Program-made: the position numbers and the translations under genes
Notes under the pieces: generated by a model
Seen by the model: only the letters and a program-made list of their open reading frames with translations
Databases searched by the model: none
What the model was told of the DNA's origin: nothing
Part shown: piece after piece, positions 46,501 through 55,517 of the stretch
Layout: every line of letters starts with the position of its first letter
Numbering within the stretch: position 1 is the stretch's first letter
NCBI GenBank assembly: GCA_035222895.1
Contig: JAVYIG010006793.1
Span: forward strand, 47,908-111,907
DNA length: 64,000 bases
Source of the DNA: Strongylocentrotus droebachiensis
Lineage: Eukaryota; Echinodermata; Echinoidea; Camarodonta; Strongylocentrotidae
Direction: 5' to 3'

Positions 46501-47740
46501 TATAGGAGGTCATCATGATTTGCCCTCATCAGGTCATCAGGGGATCAAACGAACCTTGGATAGAGTACAATTGAAGTACATGTGGTATCACATGAGAGGT
46601 GATGTTCAATTGTATGTGCAAACCTGTTCGGTTTGCAATAGGAATAAGAAACCCACTCGTCATTCCCGACATCCAATGGTTCAATTTCATGCAGGGATTC
46701 CCTTAGAGCGGGTTCATTTAGATTTCATTGGGCCGCTACCCAAGACCCTCAAAGGGAATGAACATATCCTAATGATAGTTGACCAATTCACTAAGTGGGT
46801 AGAGTGCATACCCTTACCCTCCCAAACGGCAGAAGAGACTGCACGGGCTGCCGTCAATGAATTCTTTTGTAGGTTTGGTTTTCCTTTTCAGGTCCACACC
46901 GACCAGGGGCGGAATTTCGAGAGTTCTCTGTTTCAACAGCTGTGTAAGATGACTGCAATCCATAAAACTCGTACCACCGCCTATCGGCCTTCTGCCAATG
47001 GACAGGTGGAACGATATAATCGAACACTTATGGATGCAGTCAGATGCTTTATAGGTAAAGCTCAGAATAATTGGGATCAATTTCTTCCACAGATAGCCAG
47101 CGCTATACGGGCTACAGTGAACCGGAGTACAGGTTTCACCCCGAATCGGCTAATGTTGGGAAGAGAGGTTAATCAGCCGGCAGATTTAATGTTCCCCCTT
47201 CCCTTGTCACAGCAGAGGCAGAGCCCGGATGAGTATTGCCGTAACCTGTCCGAAGCCATGCGGAAAGCTCATGATACGGCACGGGCCAAGCTTAAGTCAA
47301 CTCAGGCCCGGATGAAGCGTGACCATGATGTTAAAGTAAATCTGAAGTCGTTTAAGGTGGATGACTGGGTTTATTTTTTGGACTTGGCCTCCGTTAAGGG
47401 AAAGAGTAAGAAACTCTGTCCTCCTTGGAGGGGGCCGGCCCAGGTTATTAAGTGTCTATCCCCTTATCTGTACCGGGTTAGGTTTAAGAAGGTTTTAATG
47501 GTACTCAATCATGATAGATTGAAATTATGTCACGATCGGGTCTTGCCGACTGTTGGGGGATCACAGCTCAATAAGGAGGCTTATTGCCTTTGTAGGAAAC
47601 CCGATGACGGTCGTCTTATGATCGAGTGCGACAGGTGCCTGGAATGGTATCATGGGGCCTGTGTGAATATATTGCCGGCAGATGCGGTGGCAATAGGAAC
47701 CTATGTGTGCCCTGTGTGCAGAGCGGCAAGGAAAAGGTAG
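43487..47740 (+). CDS. pol: Pol: protease, reverse transcriptase, RNase H, integrase, PHD finger
   Basis: Made as a Gag-Pol fusion by -1 frameshifting; the frame opens at 43487. Residues below are counted from 43580, where a GTG falls, which is not a real start. Protease: VDTAAEVTIVS with Asp62 (DTAA, not the usual DTGA/DSGA) and LLGLDFL. Reverse transcriptase: KLDANSAYWQI (Asp429) and FLDD (491-494). RNase H: Asp637/Asp639, Glu680, Asp705. A linker has repeated GAQRP units (45979-46050). Integrase: HHCC zinc site (H979, H986, C1016, C1019) and the DD35E triad D1048, D1108, E1144, then a GPY/F-like module (WRGPAQVI). The C-terminus is a PHD finger, 1335-1380, replacing the chromodomain seen in chromoviruses. 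All catalytic residues are present and there is no stop, so it may be active. Confidence 0.94.
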   Translation, partial: GGGKPGGIGERGRSPIWGRGGLQSVSAEVDKVDKVSEPPDVWEDECLFIAELFKGYADTLESLEEVVVNKVSSSSMFYVPILFGKVKLRAVVDTAAEVTIVSDKFLSLLDPAPPILQTVILKTAGRGQRMTSMKIGPVPIKLGQSWFEEVVYCAPLEDDMLLGLDFLQKYGIDISITQSKLIVGGEEVHMYYGMDSKVACIQRVCIARRAVVPPFSVKRVRCKVVGDPGLQGSDLSLFQPTRGLPLWIPRIVFDRGKDFDVYVINVTDSYHRLSGETQLGVAEEVNELQPVEADGPLIRQATATAAAPVDPCPAHLQDLRDRSESLLTPEERIKLEALLHDYQDVFAKDEFDLGKFTTITHKIDTGDARPIKQKMRRTPINFANEEGAHLEKMLKAGVIRPSISEWASPPVLIRKRDGSVRWCLDYRKLNMVTKKDVFPLPNIEECLDSLAGNIWFSKLDANSAYWQIRVEESDIEKTAFITKQGLFEFVRMAFGLCNAPATFTRAMNLILHGLNWGTALAFLDDVLVLGNSFEDHLKNLQEVLGRFQSYRLKLKPKKCVLFQKEVEFLGRNVGDSSLHLMKEHIQAVENWPAPLNTKEVERFLGLVNYHRLFLKNYAELAVPLYGLTGKHPFRWEAEHQCAFEAIKRLLVSAPVLTLPNAKDPFILDTDASDNAVGAELLQVQGGEERVIAYGSVGLNSQQRKYCVTRKELLAVILFTRQYRHYLLGKPFLVRSDHSSLRWLFNFKRPEGQLARWLEELSRYDMQIDYRKGLKHANADALSRIPIRGPTCDEYQLGFSLEDLPCGGCPYCTRAHKNWAKFAEEVDYVVPLAQRPGAQRPGAQRPSVQGAQRPSVQSVSNISCNLRKSGRKAPRTGLSFDISQVTVYSSGIRDLVITSGNGSARGGGNSNNGDSFSVKATVVDNSQNNGSYDFQKSQKDDLFLKSIYVWLSVKEEPSQNTIMLWGPEEKFLWINRSLLALRDGVICWKRDDKLLAWVPRELRESIIGGHHDLPSSGHQGIKRTLDRVQLKYMWYHMRGDVQLYVQTCSVCNRNKKPTRHSRHPMVQFHAGIPLERVHLDFIGPLPKTLKGNEHILMIVDQFTKWVECIPLPSQTAEETARAAVNEFFCRFGFPFQVHTDQGRNFESSLFQQLCKMTAIHKTRTTAYRPSANGQVERYNRTLMDAVRCFIGKAQNNWDQFLPQIASAIRATVNRSTGFTPNRLMLGREVNQPADLMFPLPLSQQRQSPDEYCRNLSEAMRKAHDTARAKLKSTQARMKRDHDVKVNLKSFKVDDWVYFLDLASVKGKSKKLCPPWRGPAQVIKCLSPYLYRVRFKKVLMVLNHDRLKLCHDRVLPTVGGSQLNKEAYCLCRKPDDGRLMIECDRCLEWYHGACVNILPADAVAIGTYVCPVCRAARKR
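43493..43534 (+). promoter_or_regulatory. -1 ribosomal frameshift signal (Gag to Pol)
   Basis: GGGAAAC at 43493-43499 is a canonical X XXY YYZ heptamer in the correct phase (Gag codons GGA AAC). A 7-nt spacer follows, then a perfect 9-bp stem GATCGGAGA (43507-43515) with TCTCCGATC (43526-43534) around a 10-nt loop. Pol lies in the -1 frame and is open from 43487, just upstream of the slip site, through the Gag stop. The same heptamer is used by simian type D retroviruses. Confidence 0.9.
47582..47719 (+). other. PHD finger at the integrase C-terminus
   Basis: C4HC3 zinc ligands: C1336, C1338, C1350, C1353, H1358, C1361, C1377, C1380 of Pol. Tyr1335 before the first Cys, the RLMIECDRC segment (Met1347) and Trp1356 in EWYH occupy the positions of the aromatic cage of H3K4me3-reading PHD fingers such as those of TAF3 and BPTF. 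By inference it could steer integration to active promoters. Confidence 0.88.
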
Positions 47741-48005
47741 ATCTGGTTTATTCAATTGTCTTTCCGATTTATATATGTTTATGTTGATATACTTTTCTCA
47801 TTTCTAACGCATTGTTGCCGCATTTTGGCACTAACTTTAAATATGACTCATTTTAGCTTATTTACGAAATGGAAGAGCATTTCTTAGTGACTTAACTTGT
47901 TTATATCAGCTGGTTAAGTTAGAGCTGAGTGTTAGGATAAATTATATTGTTAAAAATGCGTAGTATGCGTGTTTATGAGAATAGTCAGTGTATGTCAATG
48001 ATAGA

Positions 48006-48035
48006 CTAATAAGGATTTCTCTCTTTTCTCCCCAG
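48006..48035 (+). promoter_or_regulatory. Splice acceptor upstream of the TatD ORF
   Basis: Branch-point-like CTAAT (48006-48010), pyrimidine tract TTTCTCTCTTTTCTCCCC and AG at 48034-48035. The next ATG is the ORF3 start at 48060. Strong donors exist at 43559 (TCA|GTAAGT) and 43589 (AAG|GTAAGT) and in the leader. ORF3 is in a different frame from Pol and 319 bases beyond its stop, so a spliced RNA is the simplest route. Confidence 0.7.
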
Positions 48036-48059
48036 TGGTTTTAGGGTTTCTCTTTTGTC

Positions 48060-50378
48060 ATGGGCCCTCCTAAGCGGCGAGTAAGCTCCTGGACCAGTTC
48101 TTCCCCAAGGAAGAAAAGGCAAGCTGAGGATGCCAGACCACAGGGCGGCTCCAGCCACAGCCACAGAACAGGTAACCTCCTCTCGAGGAGGAAGCGCTAT
48201 CATCATGAACAAGTCTGCCCCTATCCCGAATGCGCAATCAGGACGGTGCATCTTAAATTCCATGTTTATGGCCATCTGCCAAACCTGGCGTTCATTCCCG
48301 TAGGCACTAACCCCCCTTCTGCCGAAGTGCTTCGGCTGCGAGGGGAGTTCGTGAGGTGGGTGGCTAGCAAGTTTGTGGGGGATGGGCGGGACCCGGTCGG
48401 GAGGTTAGTGGCTTTCATTAACAAGGACTTTCGTCCTAGCCACTCTTCTATTGGGCCTGAGGTTGTGAGTGCCCTAAGAGCTCAAATAGAGTTCGAGGGA
48501 TGGCCTAGGCCGTCTTCTCTTTCTATCTCTCCCCTCAACTCACCTGCGTGTATCCTACACTGGAGGGTGTTGGTGCATTTGCACCTTAAGCTCTCTCCTT
48601 CTCTGCGGGCAGCCTTTTTCTCTTGGGGTTCCCCGCCTTCTTTCCCTGTATCTTCTGCCTCTGTGGCGATTCCTCCTCTTATCTCCGCTGGGTCTGTGCC
48701 TTCTTTCGCACAGGTAGCCGCTCCCTCTCAGTCGGCTCCTAGCTCTCTTCTCCCTGTTTCTTCTGGTTCTGATGCTACTTCTACCCCTGTCAGTGCTTTT
48801 CCTCCTCTTATCTCTGCTGGGTCCGTGCCTTCTTCTGTACGGGTTGCCGCTGCCTCTCAGTCGGCTCCTCCCAGTGACCAGTCAGGCTTGCTGCCTTGTC
48901 CTGCTACTTCTGCGTCTCTTTTCATGAGACCGTCTCTTCCTATTTCTAGGATGCCTGCCCCTCAGGCACCTATTTTTCGTCCTATCCTTATGCCTTTTCT
49001 TCGACCTCCGGTCCGACCATCTCGTCTCCCTTCCACTGTCACTTCTGCCCCTTTGTTTCAATCACCAGGTTCAGTGGGACGAGTGCCTCAGCTTAGCCCT
49101 TCTGCGCCTGGTCTTCTGCCTTTCCTTCGTCCTCCCACTGTTGCTTCTGCTCCTCTTGCTCCTGTTGCTTCTGCTCCTCTAGCTCCTGTTGCTTCTGTTC
49201 CTCTCGCTCCTGTTTCTATCGATTTGATTCAATTCGATTCCCCTTCTCCTCTCGCTCAGCCTAGTCCTCCTCTTGATCCGGCTAGTTCTATCGGGCCACA
49301 GATTCCTGTGTCCCCGTTTCCTTTAGAACAGCCTAGTTCTATCGGGCTACAGATTCCTGTGCCCTCTGCTCTTCCTTTCGCTCCAGCTATTTCTACTGTG
49401 CCTTCTTCTCTTCCTTTCGCTCCGGCTACTTCTACTGTGCTTCCTCCTTACTCTAGGAGTTGTTCTTCCATGGTCTATCCTGTGGGAGACTTACCGGATA
49501 CAGTTCAACGGCTCGTCCGTGAGGACATGGTGCCGGTCCCTTGCTCGTCGGTCCTGGTGAATGGTTTCGATAGTCATTTTCACTTGGATCGGATGATCGA
49601 TGCCATCGCGAGGAAGGGGGATCAGAATTCCTTTCCCCGACCCGGCATGAAGTTAGTGGGTGGGGTAGTCAATTTCTGCGACCCGCAGTATTTCGACCGG
49701 GCACTCCGACTTATACCACTTCTCCCCCTTTTCCATATAGCCGTCGGGGTACATCCTAAGTGTGTCTCCATGCTTACGGATGACGGTTGGGCTAGGTTGG
49801 AGTGTCTATTTTCATGTCCCCGAGTTACTGCGGTGAGTGAATTGGGAATAGATTATTTTCGTGTCTCCCAGGCCGAGTGGCCCAGGCAGTGGGCTATGGT
49901 GAGAAGGATTTTGGGCATGGGTTGCCGCAATATGGTACTGGTCCTACACCTACGACCAGCCCAGGGCGATCCGTGTGGCCATCACCTGCACGGAGAGTTC
50001 AGGGACCTTCTGGGGCAGTTTTGTGGGCGTCACCAGCACATCCACATCCACAATTTCACCGGTGATGCCCAAGAATTGGATGCATGGATGGCTGCCTTCC
50101 AGAATGTGTATGTTGGGGTGTCGGGCCTAGCCGTTACATTCAATCCGGCCCAAGTAGATATGGTTCGTAGTATTCCCTCCCACCGGCTTCTCTTGGAGAC
50201 TGATTCCCCGTACCTGGCTGTCTTCCCGGGTGCGTCGGTCAACACCCCCTACCTGTTAGAGGATGTTGGCCGACTGGTATCCCGAATTCGGGGGCAGCCT
50301 TTTAGGGCGGTGATGAGGCACTCCACAGAGAATGCCCAGAGATTATATTCTGGCTTTGCGGGCCTGGTCATGCCTTGA
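48060..50378 (+). CDS. ORF3: C2H2-like finger plus TatD-type nuclease
   Basis: 772 residues. N-terminus is basic (PPKRRVSS, SPRKKRQ), a probable nuclear signal, followed by a C2H2-like finger (C53, C58, H68, H72). Residues about 165-490 are Ser/Pro/Ala-rich with short repeats (APLAPVAS, LPFAPA), probably disordered. Residues about 500-768 are a TatD-family metal-dependent hydrolase: FDSHFHLD (D504, H506, H508), GVHP (563-566), SELGIDYFR (E594), VLHLR (H630), HIHNFTG (H664) and ETDSPYL (D715), then an RLYS C-terminus. All expected metal ligands are present. TatD proteins are 3'-5' exonucleases or endonucleases on DNA; animal TATDN2, which also has an N-terminal extension, is reported to act on R-loops. 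A role in cleaning cDNA ends, removing RNA-DNA hybrids or counteracting host defence is inference. It occupies the position of env but has no signal peptide or membrane segment. Confidence 0.9.
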   Translation: MGPPKRRVSSWTSSSPRKKRQAEDARPQGGSSHSHRTGNLLSRRKRYHHEQVCPYPECAIRTVHLKFHVYGHLPNLAFIPVGTNPPSAEVLRLRGEFVRWVASKFVGDGRDPVGRLVAFINKDFRPSHSSIGPEVVSALRAQIEFEGWPRPSSLSISPLNSPACILHWRVLVHLHLKLSPSLRAAFFSWGSPPSFPVSSASVAIPPLISAGSVPSFAQVAAPSQSAPSSLLPVSSGSDATSTPVSAFPPLISAGSVPSSVRVAAASQSAPPSDQSGLLPCPATSASLFMRPSLPISRMPAPQAPIFRPILMPFLRPPVRPSRLPSTVTSAPLFQSPGSVGRVPQLSPSAPGLLPFLRPPTVASAPLAPVASAPLAPVASVPLAPVSIDLIQFDSPSPLAQPSPPLDPASSIGPQIPVSPFPLEQPSSIGLQIPVPSALPFAPAISTVPSSLPFAPATSTVLPPYSRSCSSMVYPVGDLPDTVQRLVREDMVPVPCSSVLVNGFDSHFHLDRMIDAIARKGDQNSFPRPGMKLVGGVVNFCDPQYFDRALRLIPLLPLFHIAVGVHPKCVSMLTDDGWARLECLFSCPRVTAVSELGIDYFRVSQAEWPRQWAMVRRILGMGCRNMVLVLHLRPAQGDPCGHHLHGEFRDLLGQFCGRHQHIHIHNFTGDAQELDAWMAAFQNVYVGVSGLAVTFNPAQVDMVRSIPSHRLLLETDSPYLAVFPGASVNTPYLLEDVGRLVSRIRGQPFRAVMRHSTENAQRLYSGFAGLVMP

Positions 50379-50393
50379 TTTTTTACAGTTAAT

Positions 50394-50553
50394 CCCTTAC
50401 GCCCGTGCCAAGACTGCTATTTTTTACCGGCACGGTAAGGGTTTACTGGTATGTTTCTGTTTCTTTTTGCTTGTAATGCCCTGGTTAATCCCTTACGCCC
50501 GTGCCAGGACTGCTATTCTTTGTCATTTATACGTGACACCGGCACGGTAAGGG
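50394..50553 (+). promoter_or_regulatory. Duplicated long stem-loop in the 3' untranslated region
   Basis: Two copies (50394-50441 and 50490-50553) of CCCTTACGCCCGTGCC ... GGCACGGTAAGGG with a small bulge; copy 2 has extra GTTAA/TTAAC pairing and a longer loop. The stems are identical while the loops differ, so structure appears preserved. Could be an RNA export, stability or termination element, by analogy with retroviral transport elements; unproven. Confidence 0.7.
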
Positions 50554-51329
50554 TTAACTGGTATATTTCTATTTTCTTTATTTTCTTGATCCCTGGGACA
50601 TTTCCGGGACTTGAATCCTGTTTAGTAGTTAAATGTACCAAGCTGGAGATGTTAGGATATTTCTGGTTCCTTGAACATTCCCGGGGCTGGGTTTTCAGCA
50701 TTATACACTAGCTGAAATTCCCATCAGTATTTCCTTTTAGAAACGGGTGTTTTGTTGTAGTTTCAACCATGGCTCGTTTGTAACCAGAATGGAAACCATT
50801 ATGGTCATGGGATTGACTAGTTATATTATATAATTGTATATTTCATGCATCCTTATGGCTATGGGATTGACTGGTTATATTATATAGTTGTATATTTCAT
50901 GCACCGTTATGGCTATGGGATATAGTTTTGTATTTCATGCACCGTCCTGGTTGTCGTCCCCTTTCTGGCGCGCGTGTTACTATTCTCTATTCATTCCGAT
51001 GAGATTGCTCAGTCTCTATATACATGTCGGGGAATACAGTGCATTTCACTGTGCTCTATTTTGACTATGCTCTATTTTTACCTAGGAGATTGTTCGGTCT
51101 CTATACACATGTATTTTACATACTATTTCCGGTACCAAATTTTGGAATACAGTATATTTTCAGGTATGATAAAGGCGCCCGCCCTCTGGAAAGGCCAAGA
51201 CTTCACCGGTGCTGGCAGGGAGGGTCCTTGACCCATCCGCCAGCGGGAACGGCGTGACCCCGCACTGCGGTACGGGAGTAGTTTTAGTTTAGTTTAAGTT
51301 GGGCTTTAACCTCATTAAATGGGGAATAA
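50554..51329 (+). other. Element 3' untranslated region and polypurine tract
   Basis: Contains a tandem unit of about 60 bp (TATGGCTATGGGATTGACTG ... TGTATATTTCATGCACC) at 50798-50944 in nearly three copies. GGGGAATAA at 51321-51329 immediately precedes the 3' LTR and is the likely plus-strand primer tract. No ORF of note. Confidence 0.75.
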
Positions 51330-51699
51330 TGTAGTGGTTCAGCCTTAGCCACTACGGCTCTGGCGGCATATGCGCGTAAGTCCCGCATTAGGCGACACCC
51401 GCGGTAGTTTCCGCGGGCGTGTTTATTACTGGGAACATTAGATTGGACCTGAGATTGCACGCGACAAGTACAAACATTGTTGATTGCTCGTCTCGTCTGT
51501 CTACTCTGTCTTCTGTCTACTACTTCTACTAGCATCTAGTGGAGCTCCACGCGTCGGGATAGCTTCGAGCTTCGACGGTACAGCTTCGAGTACAGTTAGT
51601 TCTGCAGTTTATGGTAGGACTACTCCTTATTCTAGTCGTTTATATGGTAGTTAAGATTTAGGCCCAGTAAGATAAGTTATATTCCGCTCCGGCTCTACA
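51330..51699 (+). repeat. 3' LTR (370 bp)
   Basis: TGTAG...CTACA, followed by ATTC (51700-51703). The hairpin CCCGCGG-TAGTTT-CCGCGGG is at 51398-51417. It is 19 bp longer than the 5' LTR and differs mainly between about 51470 and 51640. Confidence 0.93.
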
Positions 51700-53037
51700 A
51701 TTCAGTCGCAAGTGCTGCGGGCGGGGCGCTTTGACTGATTGAGCTGAGCTGCGCTCGAGTCGAAGAGTATGGGGGGCCAAGCAGGCCAATATTCGTACAA
51801 CTATACAACTACACATACGTCTACCATCCATCGAACAACCCGTAAACACAACAGCGTGCGGGCCGAAGTGTCATAAATTTGTTTCTTATATTTACAGTAA
51901 ATTACAAGAAAGCATTAAATAAGGTTATGAATTGTACTTTTGCATATTAATAGTTCAATATCAACCAGACAGAAGCATGTGACTTCATGCATTGCAAAAC
52001 AATCAGTTGCGTAATGAGTAACATTGTTTTTTTTTTTTTTGGGGGGGGGGGGGTGCAGAAAAAAATCTGCATCACCATGCACCATTCTTGCATGGGGGGG
52101 GGGGGGGGTCAGTTAGATCGCAGCGGGTTGAGTGTATATACGCGTGGGGTCCACGGGTTTCAAGGGGCTATAAACCCCCGAAAGCTCAGGGGTTTTAGGC
52201 ATTTAATTAGGGTCATATGAGCATATTTTTAATACTTTATTCGTGACACTTGCGGGTCACTAATTGGCCTGGGGTCAATACGTAGAGTTGCGTAGTGTTG
52301 CGTACCAACTACGCTGGCCTACGTTACTATATGCTGAGGGACGGAAAGGGGTACGCAAGATGAACGAAAACAATTCAACATGTTTAATTTTTTTCGCGTA
52401 CTTTCGGCGTAGAAACTTGACGCAGAAAGTACGCCTTTTTACACAACACTGCGCTACATGCCTACCCAACAGTATGCTACCCTACACCAGATCGACAAAG
52501 CAGTAAAAGCTTTCCACACAGTTAGCAACCATAAGTAAACCTGTACGCCAGCCTACGCATAACCTACGCAGGGACTACTTTCCCATTAATATGCAGCCTA
52601 ATTTCTTCGTAGTCGGTACGCCACACTACGGAACTCTACGCAGTGGGAAGGAGGCCCTTTTTTTTTTTTTTTTTTTCTTTCAAAATGGCCGCTCTGTACA
52701 TTTTCCCTGACATTCGGGCTATTTTTCAAGATGGCGGACGACAATTTTTTTTTTTTTTTTTTTTTAAATCAGAAATACATTTTAGCAGTGCTTTTCATTG
52801 TTTTTTTTCTTTCAAAAAAAAAAATAAAAATAAAAATATTTAAAAAAAATTTAAAAAAATAAAATAGGAGGCGGCCCCCAAAAAGGAAGCGGGCGGGGAC
52901 GCTAAACATGTATATTTTTTTAATAGCCTGAATGGCAAATAAAGTTCTTGGTGGTTTTAATTTAGACAGTCTCTATATATCTATTTACACCCCCCGCCCC
53001 CCTCTAGAATCCCGCGGATTTCCGCGGGTCCAGCTAG

Positions 53038-55483
53038 TCTATAATAATAATACGCTAAGGCTCCGCGGGGGGCGCGACGTCTCGGCGAGCCTTTGTAGTC
53101 TATTGTTTTTTAATGAGATCGCCGACCCAAGTTGGTGCGGCTATCTCCTCCCGAACCCTGCCCTCGGGGCACCCGTGCCCGGTGCCATCGTCCGCGGGAG
53201 AGTCTACTCTGTGGAATTGGCTATACTCCGCCCGAGGTCCTCCTCCGTGTCGACGTCCAGGGCGAAAACAGACGCGACATGCATAATGCACGATATGCGT
53301 GACGACAGAGATACCTCATGGATATTCAACATTGCATCCGTAGACACACGACCGATGACCATCCACTCACATTAAGTTGCGTAATAAATGCACGCTGAAT
53401 GGGTATGACTTACCCCGTGTTAGGTATCTTCCTATATGATATTCTCTATATAGACGATCACACTCGATCACACTCATTTCTTTGCAGTTCTCAAAGAGAC
53501 ACACAACAGCTGACTAACAACTCACATTATGTTGCGTATTAAATGCTCTATGCAAAGGGCGGGATCACCGAGAGTAAAGCTTCTTGCTATAGGGTGTGCT
53601 TTGTACTAGCGGCGCTGCACGAGCCAGAGCTGATACACGGGGCTAATTCCCGTCGACGTCCAAACTTAGAGACCTATTTCCATCATGATTGCCGCGATTT
53701 TTATATAGTTTTCGTGAATGGAGGTATGAAATCAAAGCTTATTTTGTGATTACTACGGCCATGTATACTGAACTTTGATTATCATTTTCTAAAGGAAAGT
53801 TTTCACAAGAAAACCATTGGACTGACAGTTCAGTCGCCAGCTGCCTTCAGTCCACACACATATACAGTACACACAGTCATGCAGTGCACTGTAACTCCGG
53901 GAAGCTCCAACACCGGCACCGGGCACCGCAGGCGTCCGACGCCTGCGGCGCCGGTGTTCGAGGTTCCTGGAGTTACGCACAGTGTGTGTGAGTTCAGCTA
54001 AGCTGAGCTCGAATCGAAGAGATTTGACACTTTGAAATTGTTATCTGTTGGTTTGCATCATTATTGCCGCGATTTCAATATAGTTTCGTGAATAGATTTA
54101 CGAAATCTGAGCTTAGAATTAGTAAAAGTATTACTAATGTCTACGTTTTTAAACGACTGTCTGATTTTCTTGTGAAAATTTTACTTTGAAAAATGATTAT
54201 CGAAATTCATGGTCAGAAATAATCACAATCTAGGGTCTATTATGTTACAGTTCTTGCATCAAATCAATGCATGAAAACTTAGTTATTGAACTAGAAAAAT
54301 GTTTTTTTTTTTTAAATAGGCAATTATGAAGTAGGAAGCCTGAAACCTTAGCCTACTAAACAAATCTCAACAAAGTGTAGGCCTATCCTTTTATGAATTA
54401 ATGAAAAAGTAGCCCCAGAAAAAAGGCCCCCCGAAAGTCGAAAAAGTAGCCCCCGAAAATTTGAAATGGAGCCCCCGAAATGAAAAACATAATTTTTTGC
54501 CTGCGCCCCCCTCTAGAATCCCGCGGATTTCCGCGGGTCCTGAGTTGAGTGTATATATAATATAGGCGTGGGGTCCACGGGTTTCAAGGGGCCATAAACC
54601 CCCAAAAGCTCGGGGGTTACGTTCTTCAAAGTTAGGGGGGGGGGGGGGGAGAGATCAGATCGCAGCGAGTTAAGTGTATATATAATATAGGCTTGGGTCC
54701 ACAGGTTTCAAGGGGCCATAAATCCCCGAAAGCTCGGGGGTTTTAGGCGTTTAATTAGGTTCAGATGAGCATATTTTTAATACTTTATTTGTGACACTTG
54801 CGGGTCACTAATTGGCGTGGGGTCAATACGTAGAGTTGCATAGTGTTTCGTACCGACTACGCTGGCCTACGTTACTATATGCTGAGGGACGGAAAGGGGT
54901 ACGCAAGATGAACGAAAACAATTCAACATGTTTAATTTTTTTCGCGTACTTTCGGCGTAGAAACTTGACGCAGAAAGTACGCCTTTTTACGCAACACTAC
55001 GCTACATGCCTACGCAACAGTATGCTACCCTACGCCAGATCGACAAAGCAGTAAAAGCTTTCCACACAGTAAGCAACCATAAGCAAACCTGTACGCCAGC
55101 CTACGCATAACCTACGCAGGGACTATTTTCCCATTAATACGCAGCCTAATTTCTGCGTAGTCGGTACGCCACACTACGGAACTCTACGCAGTTCCAATGG
55201 CTTAAATAATAACTACCGGTACAGTTGGATTGTTTTTTTAAATTTAATATAAGGCCAAATTACAAAAAAAACATGCCTATAGCGTCCTGCTTTTTTCGAA
55301 AAATGGGAAGGAAGAGGCCCTTTTTGTTTTTTCTTTTCTTTCAAAATGGCCGCTCCGTACATTTTCCCTGACATTCAAGCTATTTTTCAAGATGGCGGCC
55401 GACAATTTTTTTTTTCTTTTTTAAAATCAGAAATACATTTTAGCAGTGCTTTTCATGTTTTTTTTCTTTCAAAATTCAAAATT

Positions 55484-55517
<34 letters not shown>

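Larger units (their letters stand above)
40213..51699 (+). mobile_element. Ty3/gypsy-type LTR retrotransposon with PHD finger and TatD ORF
   Basis: An 11.5-kb element: 5' LTR, 1.15-kb leader, gag, -1 frameshift, pol (protease, reverse transcriptase, RNase H, integrase, PHD finger), a separate third ORF with a TatD nuclease domain, a 950-bp 3' untranslated region with duplicated hairpins, a purine tract and the 3' LTR. Integrase follows RNase H, the Ty3/gypsy order. All three ORFs are free of stops. TG...CA LTR ends and a 4-bp duplication show a bona fide insertion. Confidence 0.95.
39420..53037 (+). mobile_element. Helitron-like unit C, split by the LTR retrotransposon
   Basis: Starts TCTATAATAGTAATACGC and ends CTAG at 53034-53037. 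The LTR element 40213-51699 interrupts it at GGACTGACAATTC, where units B and D read GGACTGACAGTTC. The remainder (39420-40212 plus 51704-53037, about 2.1 kb) is shorter than the other units and diverges just after the insertion, so C also has an internal deletion or rearrangement. Confidence 0.7.

Noticed and set aside
47582..47719. Integrase chromodomain
   Set aside because: The C-terminal domain has eight zinc ligands in PHD order and no chromodomain aromatic pattern.
48060..50378. Envelope protein
   Set aside because: Position suggests env, but there is no signal peptide, transmembrane segment or furin site; the domain content is zinc finger plus TatD nuclease.
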